Source: JACVRW01 sp963813495 (GTDB taxonomy: Bacteria > Actinomycetota > Thermoleophilia > Solirubrobacterales > Thermoleophilaceae). Taken from it: DNA of 64,000 nt. Both the position numbers and the translations under genes were made by a program. The stretch lies in the NCBI GenBank assembly GCA_963813495.1, contig CAWEZC010000007.1, forward strand, positions 205,922 through 269,921. Reading direction: 5' to 3'. Below the pieces are notes generated by a model, which was not told where the DNA came from, did no database searches, and saw nothing but the letters and a program-made list of their open reading frames with translations. Each line of letters starts with the position of its first letter. Position 1 is the first letter of the stretch. Of this stretch, positions 1 to 7,659 are shown in pieces.

Positions 1-324
1 CGCGGTGGCGGCGCCCATGGAGCTGCCCACCAGCGCGGCGCGCTCGATCGCCAGTTGATCCATCACCGCCGTCAGGTCGCCCACCAGCTGCTCGTACCCA
101 TAGGCGGGCGCTGGCGAGGAGGTGCCGTGTCCACGCGCGTCGTAGGTGATCAGGCTGTAGCCCCGCTTGATCAGCGCGCGTGAGCCCTGAACGACGTTGC
201 GGCGGGTGGCCGAGAGGCCGTGTACGAGCACGACCGGCGGACCGTCACCGGCCTGCTCACCCTCGAGAGTGATCGACCCGGCGCCGGGAATCGGCCTCTG
301 CACCTGAAACGAATGCGGCTGCAC
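1..324 (-). CDS. alpha/beta hydrolase, partial (N-terminal part)
   Basis: The first 108 codons of a serine-hydrolase-type alpha/beta hydrolase run off the left edge of the window. The visible sequence has the oxyanion-hole motif HGLSATRR around residue 35, then the YDARGHGTSS segment, then the nucleophile elbow GSSMG near the window edge with Ser as the expected nucleophile. The acid and His of the triad lie outside the window. The GTG at 324 is chosen because similarity to the family begins shortly after it. The gene diverges from sepF and the two share a gap of about 50 nt. The substrate cannot be told from what is visible; esterases, haloperoxidase-like and lipase-like enzymes all share this pattern. 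Confidence 0.85.
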   Translation of the reverse strand, partial: MQPHSFQVQRPIPGAGSITLEGEQAGDGPPVVLVHGLSATRRNVVQGSRALIKRGYSLITYDARGHGTSSPAPAYGYEQLVGDLTAVMDQLAIERAALVGSSMGAATA

Positions 325-377
325 AGCCCTACACTGTGACAAGGAGTTTCCCGCTTGCGAGCGAACTGACGAGGAGC

Positions 378-926
378 ATGGCGCTTCGCGACACATGGCA
401 CCGAACGCTGGTCTACTTCGGCTTGGCCGAGGAGGAGGATCCTCGCTACGAGTCGCTTCCCCCCGAGCCGGAGCCTGAGGCCGAGCTCGAGGACCGCTAT
501 CGCGACCGGCCCAACGTGCGCCGGCTTCAGCGCCGGCGTCGCGACGAGTTCGACGACATCTTCGCCGAGGAGGGACGCGGCGGAGGCGGCAGGGAGACCC
601 GCGTGCTGCGTCCGGTGGGCGGAAACGGCCGCGCCGGCAACGGCGGTGACATCCAGGTTCACCTGGTCATCCCCAAGAGCTTCAACGACGCCCAGCAGAT
701 CGCCGACCAGTTCAAGGACGCGATCCCGGTGATCCTCAACCTGCAGTCCTCCGACACCGATCTCTCGAAGCGGCTGATCGACTTCGCATCGGGCCTCACC
801 TACGCGCTCGACGGAGGCATGCAGCGGATTGCCGACAAGGTGTTCCTGCTCACGCCGCGCAACGTCGAGGTTTCGGCCGAGGAACGCGCCCGGCTGATCG
901 AAAAGGGCTTCTTCAACCAGTCTTGA
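378..926 (+). CDS. sepF: cell division protein SepF
   Basis: SepF is the cytoplasmic protein that tethers FtsZ filaments to the membrane and to each other at mid-cell. The 182-residue product has an N-terminal amphipathic stretch (MALRDTWHRTLVYFGLAEEE), an acidic and Arg-rich linker to about residue 90, and a C-terminal globular SepF core from about 95 (IQVHLVIPKSFNDAQQ) to the end. The ATG at 378 is preferred over an in-frame GTG at 336 because it has the Shine-Dalgarno-like GACGAGGAG just upstream and begins exactly at the family's membrane-targeting helix. TACACT at 330-335 could be the -10 element. In Actinobacteria sepF normally lies downstream of ftsZ in the division cluster; here the left neighbour is a hydrolase on the other strand. 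Confidence 0.95.
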   Translation: MALRDTWHRTLVYFGLAEEEDPRYESLPPEPEPEAELEDRYRDRPNVRRLQRRRRDEFDDIFAEEGRGGGGRETRVLRPVGGNGRAGNGGDIQVHLVIPKSFNDAQQIADQFKDAIPVILNLQSSDTDLSKRLIDFASGLTYALDGGMQRIADKVFLLTPRNVEVSAEERARLIEKGFFNQS

Positions 927-1471
927 GCCTGCGCTGGTCGCTTGTCCTCGCGCTGGCGCTCGGCGCCGCCGCTGCCTCGGCAGCGCAGGCCGAGCCGTTC
1001 GTGCTGGAGGCCACCGGCAGTCGTACCGAGCGCGGCAGCGTGCGCGCCATCGGCGACTTCCGCCCGCAGCGCGACCCGACCCTTGGGGCGGCCACGAGCG
1101 TCTTCGGCACCCCGACCAAGGCCGTCCAGTCGAGTAGCGCCTCTTGTCGCGTCCTGTGGCGCTCCGTGGGGCTCCGAATCTCCTTCGTGAACCTCGGCGG
1201 CGGCGGTGCATGCGATCCGGCCCTGACCAAGTCCCAGACCGTCCGTGCCTTCGACCCGCGCTGGCGCACCGGCAAGGGCCTTCGCACCGGGGACAGGTTG
1301 CGGCGGGTACGGCGGCTCTATCCGGCCGCCACACGCCACGGGCGCTCGTGGTGGCTGGTCAAGGGCGTCAACATCTTCGGCTCCGGCGGCCCCTATCCCG
1401 TTCTGCGCGCGACCCTCGCGGACGGCCGGATTCGCTCCTTCGCGCTCGACGTGGGCGCCGGCGGCGAATAA
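923..1471 (+). CDS. secreted protein of unknown function
   Basis: This 182-residue protein begins with a clear signal peptide: a short basic start, the hydrophobic run LVLALALGAAAASAAQA, and a likely signal peptidase I site after residue 22 or so. The mature part has two Cys in its middle (residues near 75 and 93) that could form a disulfide, and a WWLVKGVNIFGSGGPYPVLRA segment near the C-terminus. It starts with TTG overlapping the sepF stop (TTGA), so it is translationally coupled to sepF. I do not recognise the family. Position suggests co-expression with cell division and envelope genes, but that says little about function. Confidence 0.75.
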   Translation: MSLRWSLVLALALGAAAASAAQAEPFVLEATGSRTERGSVRAIGDFRPQRDPTLGAATSVFGTPTKAVQSSSASCRVLWRSVGLRISFVNLGGGGACDPALTKSQTVRAFDPRWRTGKGLRTGDRLRRVRRLYPAATRHGRSWWLVKGVNIFGSGGPYPVLRATLADGRIRSFALDVGAGGE

Positions 1472-1493
1472 CCCCGCTGTAGGCTCTCCGCCG

Positions 1494-2252
1494 ATGAAGC
1501 TGGGGCTGATCGGCGCAGGAAACATGGCCTCCGCGCTGGCGCGCGGCATCGGCGAACCCGTGCTCGTGGCGGACATCGACAGTGCCAAGGCCGAGGCGCT
1601 CGCGGCCGAGCTCGGTGGTGAGGCCGTGATCTCCAACGCCGAGCTGGCCGAGCGGGCGGACGCCGTGCTGCTCTGCCACAAGCCCAAGCAGCTCGAAGAG
1701 GTGGCCGCCGAGGTCGCCGGCCACACCGACACCGTCGTCTCCATCCTTGCGGCCACCGGCACGGACGCCCTGGCGGCGGCCTATCCCGGGGCGGCGGTGT
1801 ACCGCTTCATCCCCAACATGCCGGTCGAAGTGCGGCGGGGAGTGCTCTGCTACGTCCCCGGGCCGGGGGCCGAGAACGGGCCCGAGGCCGAGATCCTCGC
1901 CCTGATGCGGCGCGTGGGCGAGGTGATCCGCCTCGCGGACGAGCCCTTGATCGAGCCGGCGATGGCGCTCATGAGCTGCGGTCCGGCCTTCATGGCGCTC
2001 GTGGCCGAGAGCTTTGCCGACGCCGGGGCCGCTCACGGGCTCGACCCCGACGATGCCTTGCGTATGGTCGTGGAGACGATGGGCGGCACCGCGGCATATC
2101 TGGCTCAGCACGGCTACGACGCACCCGGGCTGCGAGCCCGCGTGGCCACGCCCGGCGGAACCACCGAGCAGGGCCTCATCCGGCTCGAGGAGGGCGGGCT
2201 GCGCCAGCTGGCCCGGGCCGCCGTGGACGGCGTGGTGGAGGCCACCCGATGA
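1494..2252 (+). CDS. proC: pyrroline-5-carboxylate reductase
   Basis: ProC reduces 1-pyrroline-5-carboxylate to L-proline with NAD(P)H, the last step of proline synthesis in the cytoplasm. The 252-residue product has the N-terminal Rossmann motif GLIGAGNMASALARG at residues 4-18, the conserved RFIPNMPV segment in the middle, and the C-terminal family signature with PGGTTEQGL. The ATG at 1494 starts right at the Rossmann strand. A TAGGCT hexamer at 1480-1485 ends 8 nt before it and there is no obvious Shine-Dalgarno sequence, so the gene probably has its own leaderless promoter. Its stop overlaps the start of yggT (ATGA). Confidence 0.95.
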   Translation: MKLGLIGAGNMASALARGIGEPVLVADIDSAKAEALAAELGGEAVISNAELAERADAVLLCHKPKQLEEVAAEVAGHTDTVVSILAATGTDALAAAYPGAAVYRFIPNMPVEVRRGVLCYVPGPGAENGPEAEILALMRRVGEVIRLADEPLIEPAMALMSCGPAFMALVAESFADAGAAHGLDPDDALRMVVETMGGTAAYLAQHGYDAPGLRARVATPGGTTEQGLIRLEEGGLRQLARAAVDGVVEATR

Positions 2253-2557
2253 GCACCTTCCTCCTGGCGGTCACGCGGGGCGACGTGGCCGACTACGTGC
2301 GCACGCTGGCGCTCGTCTACCTCGTGCTGATCTTCATCCGGATCATCCTCAGCTGGATCCCGCGCGTGCCCTACAACCGCTGGCTCAACGGCTTCATCAA
2401 GTTCGTGACCGACGTGACGGATCCGTACCTCAACCTGTTCCGCCGCATCCTTCCGCCGGTGCGGATCGGCCCCGGTGCACTCGACCTGAGCCCCATCGTC
2501 GCCACCTTCGCGCTCATCATCGTGAGCAGCCTGGTGGCGGGCCTGATCGAGGGCTGA
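2249..2557 (+). CDS. YggT family membrane protein
   Basis: This is a 102-residue integral membrane protein of the YggT family, with two hydrophobic segments (about residues 15-38 and 78-100) and the conserved middle motif around NLFRRILPPVRIGPGALDLS. YggT genes very often sit beside proC and sepF in Gram-positive bacteria, as here, and have been linked to osmotic stress and to envelope or division functions, but a biochemical role is not settled. Translation is coupled to proC by a 4-nt overlap, and lspA follows after 1 nt, so these three form one operon. Confidence 0.88.
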   Translation: MSTFLLAVTRGDVADYVRTLALVYLVLIFIRIILSWIPRVPYNRWLNGFIKFVTDVTDPYLNLFRRILPPVRIGPGALDLSPIVATFALIIVSSLVAGLIEG

Positions 2558-2558
2558 C

Positions 2559-3029
2559 ATGGCGACGTTCGGCGGGCCGGCCGCCGTGGTGGCCACCGCC
2601 GGCGTCGTGGTGGCGCTCGACCAGGCCACCAAGCAGCTGGCCGACTCGAGCGTCGCACGTGGCGATGACGTCGATCTGTTCCCCGGTCTGGCCATCACCA
2701 ACACCCGCAACACCGGTGTCGCCTTCGGGGCGTTCGAGGGCGCCGGGCTGATCGTGGCCGTGCTGATCGGGTTGTCGCTGCTGCTCCTCGCCGGCTACTT
2801 CTGGCGCCACCGCGAGATGCCGTGGCTGTGGCTCCCCGTCGGGATGCTCCTGGGGGGTGCGCTGGGCAACCTCGCCGACCGCGCCCGTGAGGGTGCGGTG
2901 ATCGACTTCATCGATCCGGTGGCGTGGCCGGCCTTCAACGTGGCCGATTCGTGCATCGTGATCGGCGTGCTGGCGCTCCTCTACGTGGTCGAGCGGGCCT
3001 CCCGGGGCCAGGAGCGGGAGGCCACCTGA
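2559..3029 (+). CDS. lspA: lipoprotein signal peptidase (signal peptidase II)
   Basis: LspA is the membrane aspartyl protease that removes signal peptides from diacylglyceryl-modified prolipoproteins. The 156-residue protein has four hydrophobic segments and the family's conserved blocks: DQATKQLA near residue 22, NTGVAFGAF near 49, GALGNLADR near 102 with the first catalytic Asp, and FNVADSCIVIG near 128 with the second. The ATG follows the yggT stop by a single base. Candidate substrates in this window are the lipobox proteins at 43044-43736 and 57997-58926. Confidence 0.95.
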   Translation: MATFGGPAAVVATAGVVVALDQATKQLADSSVARGDDVDLFPGLAITNTRNTGVAFGAFEGAGLIVAVLIGLSLLLLAGYFWRHREMPWLWLPVGMLLGGALGNLADRAREGAVIDFIDPVAWPAFNVADSCIVIGVLALLYVVERASRGQEREAT

Positions 3030-3052
3030 GGGCCGGGGACGAGGACGCGGGA

Positions 3053-3949
3053 GTGCGCCTGGACGCCTTCCTGGCCGTGCACGGCGCTGCCCCGTCGCGC
3101 GCTGCGGCCCAGCGGCTGATCGCGGCCGGCGCGGTCAGCGTGGACGGGCGCCCCCGCCCGAAGAACCACCGCATGGCGGCGGGGGAGGAGGTGCGCGTGA
3201 CTGAGATGGCGCCTCCCGGGCGGCCCGCCGAAGCCGCGCCTGCGCCGTTCGAGGTGGTCTACGAGGACGACGACCTGCTGGTGGTGGACAAGCCCGCGGG
3301 CGTGGTCACACATCCGGCGCCCGGCCACCGCGGCCCGACCCTGGCCGAGGCCCTGTCCGGCCGGGTCGCTGGCGGCGAGCACCCCGAGCGGGCCGGGATC
3401 GTGCACCGCCTCGACCGCGACACCTCCGGGCTGCTGGTGGTCGCGCGCTCCGACGAGGTCCACGCGGAGCTGCAGCGGATGATCAGGGCGCGGGAGGTGA
3501 CCCGCGAGTACCTGGCGCTCGTCAGCGGCCACCCGGACGCCGAGCGCGGGATCATCGACGCACCACTGGGCCGGGACCGCGCCCGGCGCACCCTCATGTC
3601 CACTCGCACCGACCGGGGGCGCAGCGCGGTGACCCATTTCGAGGTGCTCGAGCGCCTGCCTCGCAGCGCTCTGCTGCGCGTGCGGCTGGAAACCGGGCGT
3701 ACTCACCAGATCCGGGCGCACCTGTCGGAAATCGGTCATCCGGTCTGCGGTGACCCGGCCTACGGCGGCTCCGATTGCGGGCGCCGGCTGGGGCTCACAC
3801 GCCAATTTCTTCACTCCCACAGGCTGATGTTTAGGCACCCCACCACCAGGGAAATTGTCACGTGCGAGTCCAAACCACCCGTCGATCTGCGTCATGCACT
3901 TGATGTAGCAAGACGGGAGCCAGTCTCCGGAGGGCCAGACGGGGACTGA
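3053..3949 (+). CDS. rluD: RluA/RluD family 23S rRNA pseudouridine synthase
   Basis: The enzyme isomerises specific uridines in 23S rRNA to pseudouridine. An N-terminal S4 RNA-binding domain (about residues 1-60, starting RLDAFLAVHG) is followed by the catalytic domain with the signature HRLDRDTSGLLVVA, which carries the catalytic Asp, and by the TGRTHQIRAHL block. The GTG at 3053 is the first ordinary start after lspA, but the S4 domain of relatives usually begins several residues earlier. A CTG at 3026 overlapping the lspA stop (CTGA) would give a better-fitting N-terminus, so the start is uncertain. It is the last gene of the proC-yggT-lspA group and is followed by a strong terminator. Confidence 0.9.
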   Translation: MRLDAFLAVHGAAPSRAAAQRLIAAGAVSVDGRPRPKNHRMAAGEEVRVTEMAPPGRPAEAAPAPFEVVYEDDDLLVVDKPAGVVTHPAPGHRGPTLAEALSGRVAGGEHPERAGIVHRLDRDTSGLLVVARSDEVHAELQRMIRAREVTREYLALVSGHPDAERGIIDAPLGRDRARRTLMSTRTDRGRSAVTHFEVLERLPRSALLRVRLETGRTHQIRAHLSEIGHPVCGDPAYGGSDCGRRLGLTRQFLHSHRLMFRHPTTREIVTCESKPPVDLRHALDVARREPVSGGPDGD

Positions 3950-3959
3950 TACATACGAG

Positions 3960-3990
3960 CGGGGCGGTCTTCGGACCGCCCCGTTTCGTT
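3960..3990 (+). terminator. Rho-independent terminator after rluD
   Basis: A perfect 10-bp GC-rich stem (3960-3969 with 3974-3983) closes a TTCG tetraloop and is followed by TTTCGTT. This UUCG hairpin lies 10 nt after the rluD stop and 160 nt before rpsB, so it separates the division/lipoprotein operon from the translation operon. The U tract is short and interrupted, as is common in GC-rich Actinobacteria. Confidence 0.9.
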
Positions 3991-4144
3991 CCTGCACGGG
4001 TGCGGCGGCTATCCTTGTCGGCCGTCAACCACTTCTACCCCGCCGCGCATCGACGGCAGCGGCCCTGCCCGGGAGCACACAGCCCGGGTCCGCGAGCCGG
4101 CCGGCGGGAAGCCAGTCCAACCGCATATACAAGGGAGCACCTCT

Positions 4145-5059
4145 TTGGCCACCGACGTCGGCATACGAGAGCTGCTGGAGGCCGGGGTCCACTTCGGCCA
4201 CCAGACGCGCCGCTGGAACCCCAAGATGCGCCGTTTCATCTTCGGCGAGCGCGGCGGCATACACATCATCGACCTGCAGAAGACCGAGCGCCTTCTGCAC
4301 CGAGCCCAGGACTTTGCCGGTGACCTCGCGGGGCGCGGCGGAACCGTGCTGTTCGTGGGCACCAAGAAGCAGGCCCGGGACACGATCAAGGAAGCCGCGA
4401 CGTCGTGCGGCATGCCCTACATCGACCAGCGCTGGCTGGGCGGCCTCTTGACCAACTTCCAGACCATCTCCAAGCGCATCCGGCGCCTGCACGAGCTGCG
4501 CGACTGGACCGAGAGCGGCAGCATGGATCTGCTCCCGGTGCGCGAGCGCATCGGGGCGATGGCCGAGCGCGACAAGCTGGAGACCAACCTCGGCGGCGTG
4601 GCCGATCTCCAGCGCCCGCCCGATGCGATGTTCGTGGTCGATCTCAAGACCGAGGCCATCGGCCTGAGGGAGGGCGCGCGCCTGAAGATCCCGATCATCG
4701 GGCTGGTCGACACCAACTGCGACCCCGACCCGGTCAACTACGTGATCCCGGGCAACGATGACGCGATCCGGTCGTGCAAGGTCGTCATCGAGGCCATCTC
4801 CGATGTCGTACGCGACCGCGGAGAGCGCTTCCGGGCCGAGGAGGAGGCCGCTCGCCGCGAACGCGAGGAGGCCGAGCGGCGCGAGGCGGAGGAGCGCGCT
4901 CAGCGTGAGGCCGAGGAGAAGGAGCGTCAGGAGGCCGAGGAGCGGGCCCGGCGCGAGGCCGAGGAGGCCGGCTTCTCGCCCGACGAGCCCGCCCAACCCG
5001 TGCCCGAGGGCGCCGCGCCGCGTGAGCGCCGCACCTTCGATCCCGACGAGGAGTCCTGA
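4145..5059 (+). CDS. rpsB: 30S ribosomal protein S2 with a long charged tail
   Basis: S2 is a late-binding protein of the 30S subunit. The product has 304 residues. The conserved S2 core spans residues 1-225, with RELLEAGVHFGHQTRRWNPK at the N-terminus, RWLGGLLTNF near residue 97 and GLVDTNCDPD near residue 187. After that comes an extension of about 80 residues made largely of Glu, Arg and Ala, predicted to be a single charged helix or coiled coil, ending in a Pro-rich acidic tail. The start is a TTG preceded by AAGGGAGCACC, the best ribosome-binding site nearby. About 160 nt lie between the terminator and this start and presumably hold the promoter and an untranslated leader; I found no convincing -35/-10 pair there. 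The stop overlaps the tsf start (TGATG). Confidence 0.96.
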   Translation: MATDVGIRELLEAGVHFGHQTRRWNPKMRRFIFGERGGIHIIDLQKTERLLHRAQDFAGDLAGRGGTVLFVGTKKQARDTIKEAATSCGMPYIDQRWLGGLLTNFQTISKRIRRLHELRDWTESGSMDLLPVRERIGAMAERDKLETNLGGVADLQRPPDAMFVVDLKTEAIGLREGARLKIPIIGLVDTNCDPDPVNYVIPGNDDAIRSCKVVIEAISDVVRDRGERFRAEEEAARREREEAERREAEERAQREAEEKERQEAEERARREAEEAGFSPDEPAQPVPEGAAPRERRTFDPDEES

Positions 5060-5670
5060 TGAGCATCGCTGTTTCCGCCCAAGACGTGAAGACCCTGCGC
5101 GAGCGCACGGGCGCGGGCATGATGGACTGCAAGGCCGCGCTCCAGGAAGCCGGCGGCGATCTCGACAAGGCGATCGAGATCCTGCGCGTAAAGGGCCAGG
5201 CCGCGGCCGCCAAGCGCGGCGAGCGCGCTGCGGCCGAGGGCCAGGTGGCCAGCTACATCCACGCCGGCGGCCAGATCGGCGCGCTCGTGGAGGTGGACTG
5301 CGAGACCGACTTCGTGGCCCGCACCGACCAGTTCCAGGAGTTCGCCCGCGAGGTCGCTCTCCACATCGCCGCCGCCAAGCCGCTCTACGTCTCCGACGAT
5401 GAGGTCGACGAAGCCTTCAGGGAGGCCGAGCTGCGCGTCTTCCGCGAGCAGGCGGCCGCCGAGGGCAAGCCCGAGAACGTTCAGGAGAAGATCGTCGAGG
5501 GCAAGCTGCGCAAACGGCTCGAAGAGGTCGTTCTGCTCAACCAGAAGCACGTGAATCCCGACAAGCACGACTCCAGGACCATCGGGGAGATGCTGACCGA
5601 GCTGGCCGCCTCCACGGGCGAGAACGTGGTCATCAGGCGGTTCGCGCGCTTCCAGGTCGGGGAGGAGTGA
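5059..5670 (+). CDS. tsf: elongation factor Ts, short form
   Basis: EF-Ts is the nucleotide exchange factor that regenerates EF-Tu-GTP. The N-terminal UBA-like domain is clear (VKTLRERTGAGMMDCKAALQEA), followed by the core with EVDCETDFVARTDQF, which contains the conserved TDFV contact with EF-Tu. At 203 residues it is shorter than the roughly 270-280 residues of most bacterial EF-Ts and resembles the Thermus type with a single core subdomain. It is coupled to rpsB by a 1-nt overlap and to pyrH by a 4-nt overlap, in the usual rpsB-tsf-pyrH-frr order. Confidence 0.96.
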   Translation: MSIAVSAQDVKTLRERTGAGMMDCKAALQEAGGDLDKAIEILRVKGQAAAAKRGERAAAEGQVASYIHAGGQIGALVEVDCETDFVARTDQFQEFAREVALHIAAAKPLYVSDDEVDEAFREAELRVFREQAAAEGKPENVQEKIVEGKLRKRLEEVVLLNQKHVNPDKHDSRTIGEMLTELAASTGENVVIRRFARFQVGEE

Positions 5671-6392
5671 CCCCCGCGTTCAAGCGGATACTGCTGAAGC
5701 TCTCGGGCGAGGCCCTCATGGGGGACCTTGCCTACGGCGCCGACGCGGAGCGCATCGCGGCGATCGCCCGCGAGGTCAAGGCGACCCACGACCGCGGGGT
5801 GGAGATCGCCATCGTGGTGGGCGGGGGCAACATCTACCGGGGCCTTCAAGGCGCCGCCGCGGGCATGGATCGCGCCACCGGCGACTACATGGGCATGCTC
5901 GCCACGGTGCTCAACGCCCTCGCTCTCCAGGACGCGCTCGAGAAGACGGGTGCCCACACCCGCGTGCAGTCGGCCATCACGATCTCCGAGGTGGCCGAGC
6001 CCTACATTCGCCGGCGGGCCATGCGCCACCTGGAGAAGGGGCGCATCGTGATCTTCGCCGGGGGGACGGGCAATCCGTTCTTCACCACCGACACCGCGGC
6101 CGCCCTGCGGGCGCTCGAGATCCACGCCGAGGCGCTGTTGATGGCCAAGAACGGCGTCGAGGGCGTGTACAGCGCCGACCCCCGCACCGACCCCGATGCG
6201 CGCTTCCTGGAGGAGATCTCCCACGTGGAGGCGATCGAGCAGCGGCTGGCCGTCATGGACTCCACAGCCCTCTCCCTGTGCATGGACAATGCGCTCCCGA
6301 TTCACGTGTTCAACATGGACGACGAGGGCAACATCGACCGGATAGTGTCCGGCGAGCGAGTGGGGACCGTGGTGAGGACAGTCGATGAATGA
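5667..6392 (+). CDS. pyrH: uridylate kinase
   Basis: PyrH phosphorylates UMP to UDP with ATP, feeding pyrimidine nucleotide synthesis. The 241-residue product shows the amino-acid-kinase fold landmarks: RILLKLSGEALMG at residues 6-18, VVGGGNIYRG near 50, the GGTGNPFFTTDTAA segment near 132, and KNGVEGVYSADPRTD near 158. The GTG start overlaps the tsf stop (GTGA) and is the only start that preserves the conserved N-terminus. A 24-nt gap leads to frr. Confidence 0.97.
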   Translation: MTPAFKRILLKLSGEALMGDLAYGADAERIAAIAREVKATHDRGVEIAIVVGGGNIYRGLQGAAAGMDRATGDYMGMLATVLNALALQDALEKTGAHTRVQSAITISEVAEPYIRRRAMRHLEKGRIVIFAGGTGNPFFTTDTAAALRALEIHAEALLMAKNGVEGVYSADPRTDPDARFLEEISHVEAIEQRLAVMDSTALSLCMDNALPIHVFNMDDEGNIDRIVSGERVGTVVRTVDE

Positions 6393-6416
6393 CGATGCAG
6401 TGACGCGTTTCTCGCG

Positions 6417-6983
6417 ATGAACGAGCTGATTGCAGATTTCCTCGACGACGCGCAGGAGCGGATGAACAAGTCCGTCGACGCGACGCGCAGCGAGTTCGCC
6501 ACCGTGCGCACCGGCCGTGCCTCACCCCACCTGCTGGATCGCATCGAGGTCGACTATTACGGGGCCAAGACACCCCTGCGCCAGCTCTCACAGGTCTCGG
6601 CCAGCGAGGCGCGGCTGCTCACGATCACGCCCTACGACAAGAACTCGATCAAGCTGATCGAGAAGGCCATCCTCGAGTCCGATGTCGGCCTGACGCCCTC
6701 CAACGACGGGCAGGTCATCCGGCTCTCGATTCCGGAGCTGACCGAGGAGCGCCGCCGCGAGCTCGTCAAGGTGGTGCACGGCATCGCCGAGCAGGGGCGC
6801 GTCTCGATCCGCAACGTGCGGCGCGACACGATGCACGACCTGCGCGAACTCAAGAACGAGGGTGAGGTGGGGTCCGACGACGAGCACCGCGCCGAGGACG
6901 CCCTGCAGAAGCTGACCGATTCCCACGTGGCCGAGATCGACACCGCCCTGGCCGGCAAAGAGCAAGAGATCCTCGAGGTGTGA
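6417..6983 (+). CDS. frr: ribosome recycling factor
   Basis: RRF acts with EF-G to split post-termination ribosomes. The 188-residue protein has normal length and the conserved blocks RTGRASPHLLDRIEVDYYG near residue 29, LTITPYDK near 63, and the C-terminal helical segments with EERRRELVKVVHGIAE. The ATG at 6417 is 24 nt after pyrH. Its stop overlaps the start of uppS (GTGA). Confidence 0.97.
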   Translation: MNELIADFLDDAQERMNKSVDATRSEFATVRTGRASPHLLDRIEVDYYGAKTPLRQLSQVSASEARLLTITPYDKNSIKLIEKAILESDVGLTPSNDGQVIRLSIPELTEERRRELVKVVHGIAEQGRVSIRNVRRDTMHDLRELKNEGEVGSDDEHRAEDALQKLTDSHVAEIDTALAGKEQEILEV

Positions 6984-7657
6984 GCCAAAGCCACGCCCGG
7001 GCGCGCTACGTGGCCATCATCACCGACGGCAACGGGCGCTGGGCCGAGGCTCGCGGGTTGCCGGTGCTGGCGGGCCACGAGGCCGGGGCCGACGTGGTCA
7101 AGGCGCGGCTGCGCGACGCGGCCGAGTTCGGGGTCGCCGAGCTGACCGTCTACTCGTTCTCGACCGAGAACTGGTCGCGCTCCCGGGCCGAGGTGGACGG
7201 CCTGATGGCGATGTTCGCGCAGCGCATCGACCGCGAGACGCCGGAGCTCGACGACGAGGGCGTGCGCATGCGCTTCATCGGCCGCCGCAACGGGCTCGAT
7301 GCCGAGCTGCTGCGCCGGATGGAGTGGGCGGAGGACAGGACCGCCGGCAACGAGCGCATCACGCTGTTCGTGGCCTTCAACTACGGCGGTCGGGCGGAGA
7401 TCGTGGACGCGGCGCGAACCTTCTCTGGTGAGACCGAGCAGGAGTTCCGCCGGCACCTCTACGCACCCGATATGCACGATCCCGACCTCCTGATCAGAAC
7501 GAGCGGCGAGCAGCGCATCTCCAACTACCTGCTCTGGCAGTGCGCCTACTCGGAGTTCGTCTTCCGCGACGAGCTGTGGCCCGACTTCTCCCGGGAGGCC
7601 TTCGAGGCGGCGCTCGAGGACTACGCGGCCCGCCGGCGCCGCTTCGGGGGACGCTAG
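6980..7657 (+). CDS. uppS: undecaprenyl diphosphate synthase family (cis-prenyltransferase)
   Basis: This cis-prenyltransferase makes the polyprenyl diphosphate carrier for peptidoglycan and wall polymers. The protein has 225 residues with the five conserved regions: IITDGNGRWAEARG near residue 11 with the catalytic Asp, GHEAGA near 31, YSFSTENWSR near 57, FNYGGRAEI near 133, and RTSGEQRISNYLLWQ near 172. It is slightly shorter than typical UppS (240-250), so a short- or medium-chain product cannot be excluded. The GTG start overlaps the frr stop. Together with cdsA, dxr and rseP downstream it forms the standard frr-uppS-cdsA-dxr-rseP order. Confidence 0.95.
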   Translation: MSQSHARARYVAIITDGNGRWAEARGLPVLAGHEAGADVVKARLRDAAEFGVAELTVYSFSTENWSRSRAEVDGLMAMFAQRIDRETPELDDEGVRMRFIGRRNGLDAELLRRMEWAEDRTAGNERITLFVAFNYGGRAEIVDAARTFSGETEQEFRRHLYAPDMHDPDLLIRTSGEQRISNYLLWQCAYSEFVFRDELWPDFSREAFEAALEDYAARRRRFGGR

Positions 7658-7659
7658 CG

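Noticed and set aside
171..1334. Long minus-strand open frame of 387 codons opposite sepF and the secreted protein
   Set aside because: Its product is Arg/Ala/Gly-rich without any family pattern, and the + strand genes there have clear motifs. GC-rich third positions create such shadow frames throughout the window.
4000..4144. Promoter TTGTCG...TTCTAC for rpsB
   Set aside because: The two hexamers are only 12 nt apart, too short for a normal sigma-70 type promoter.
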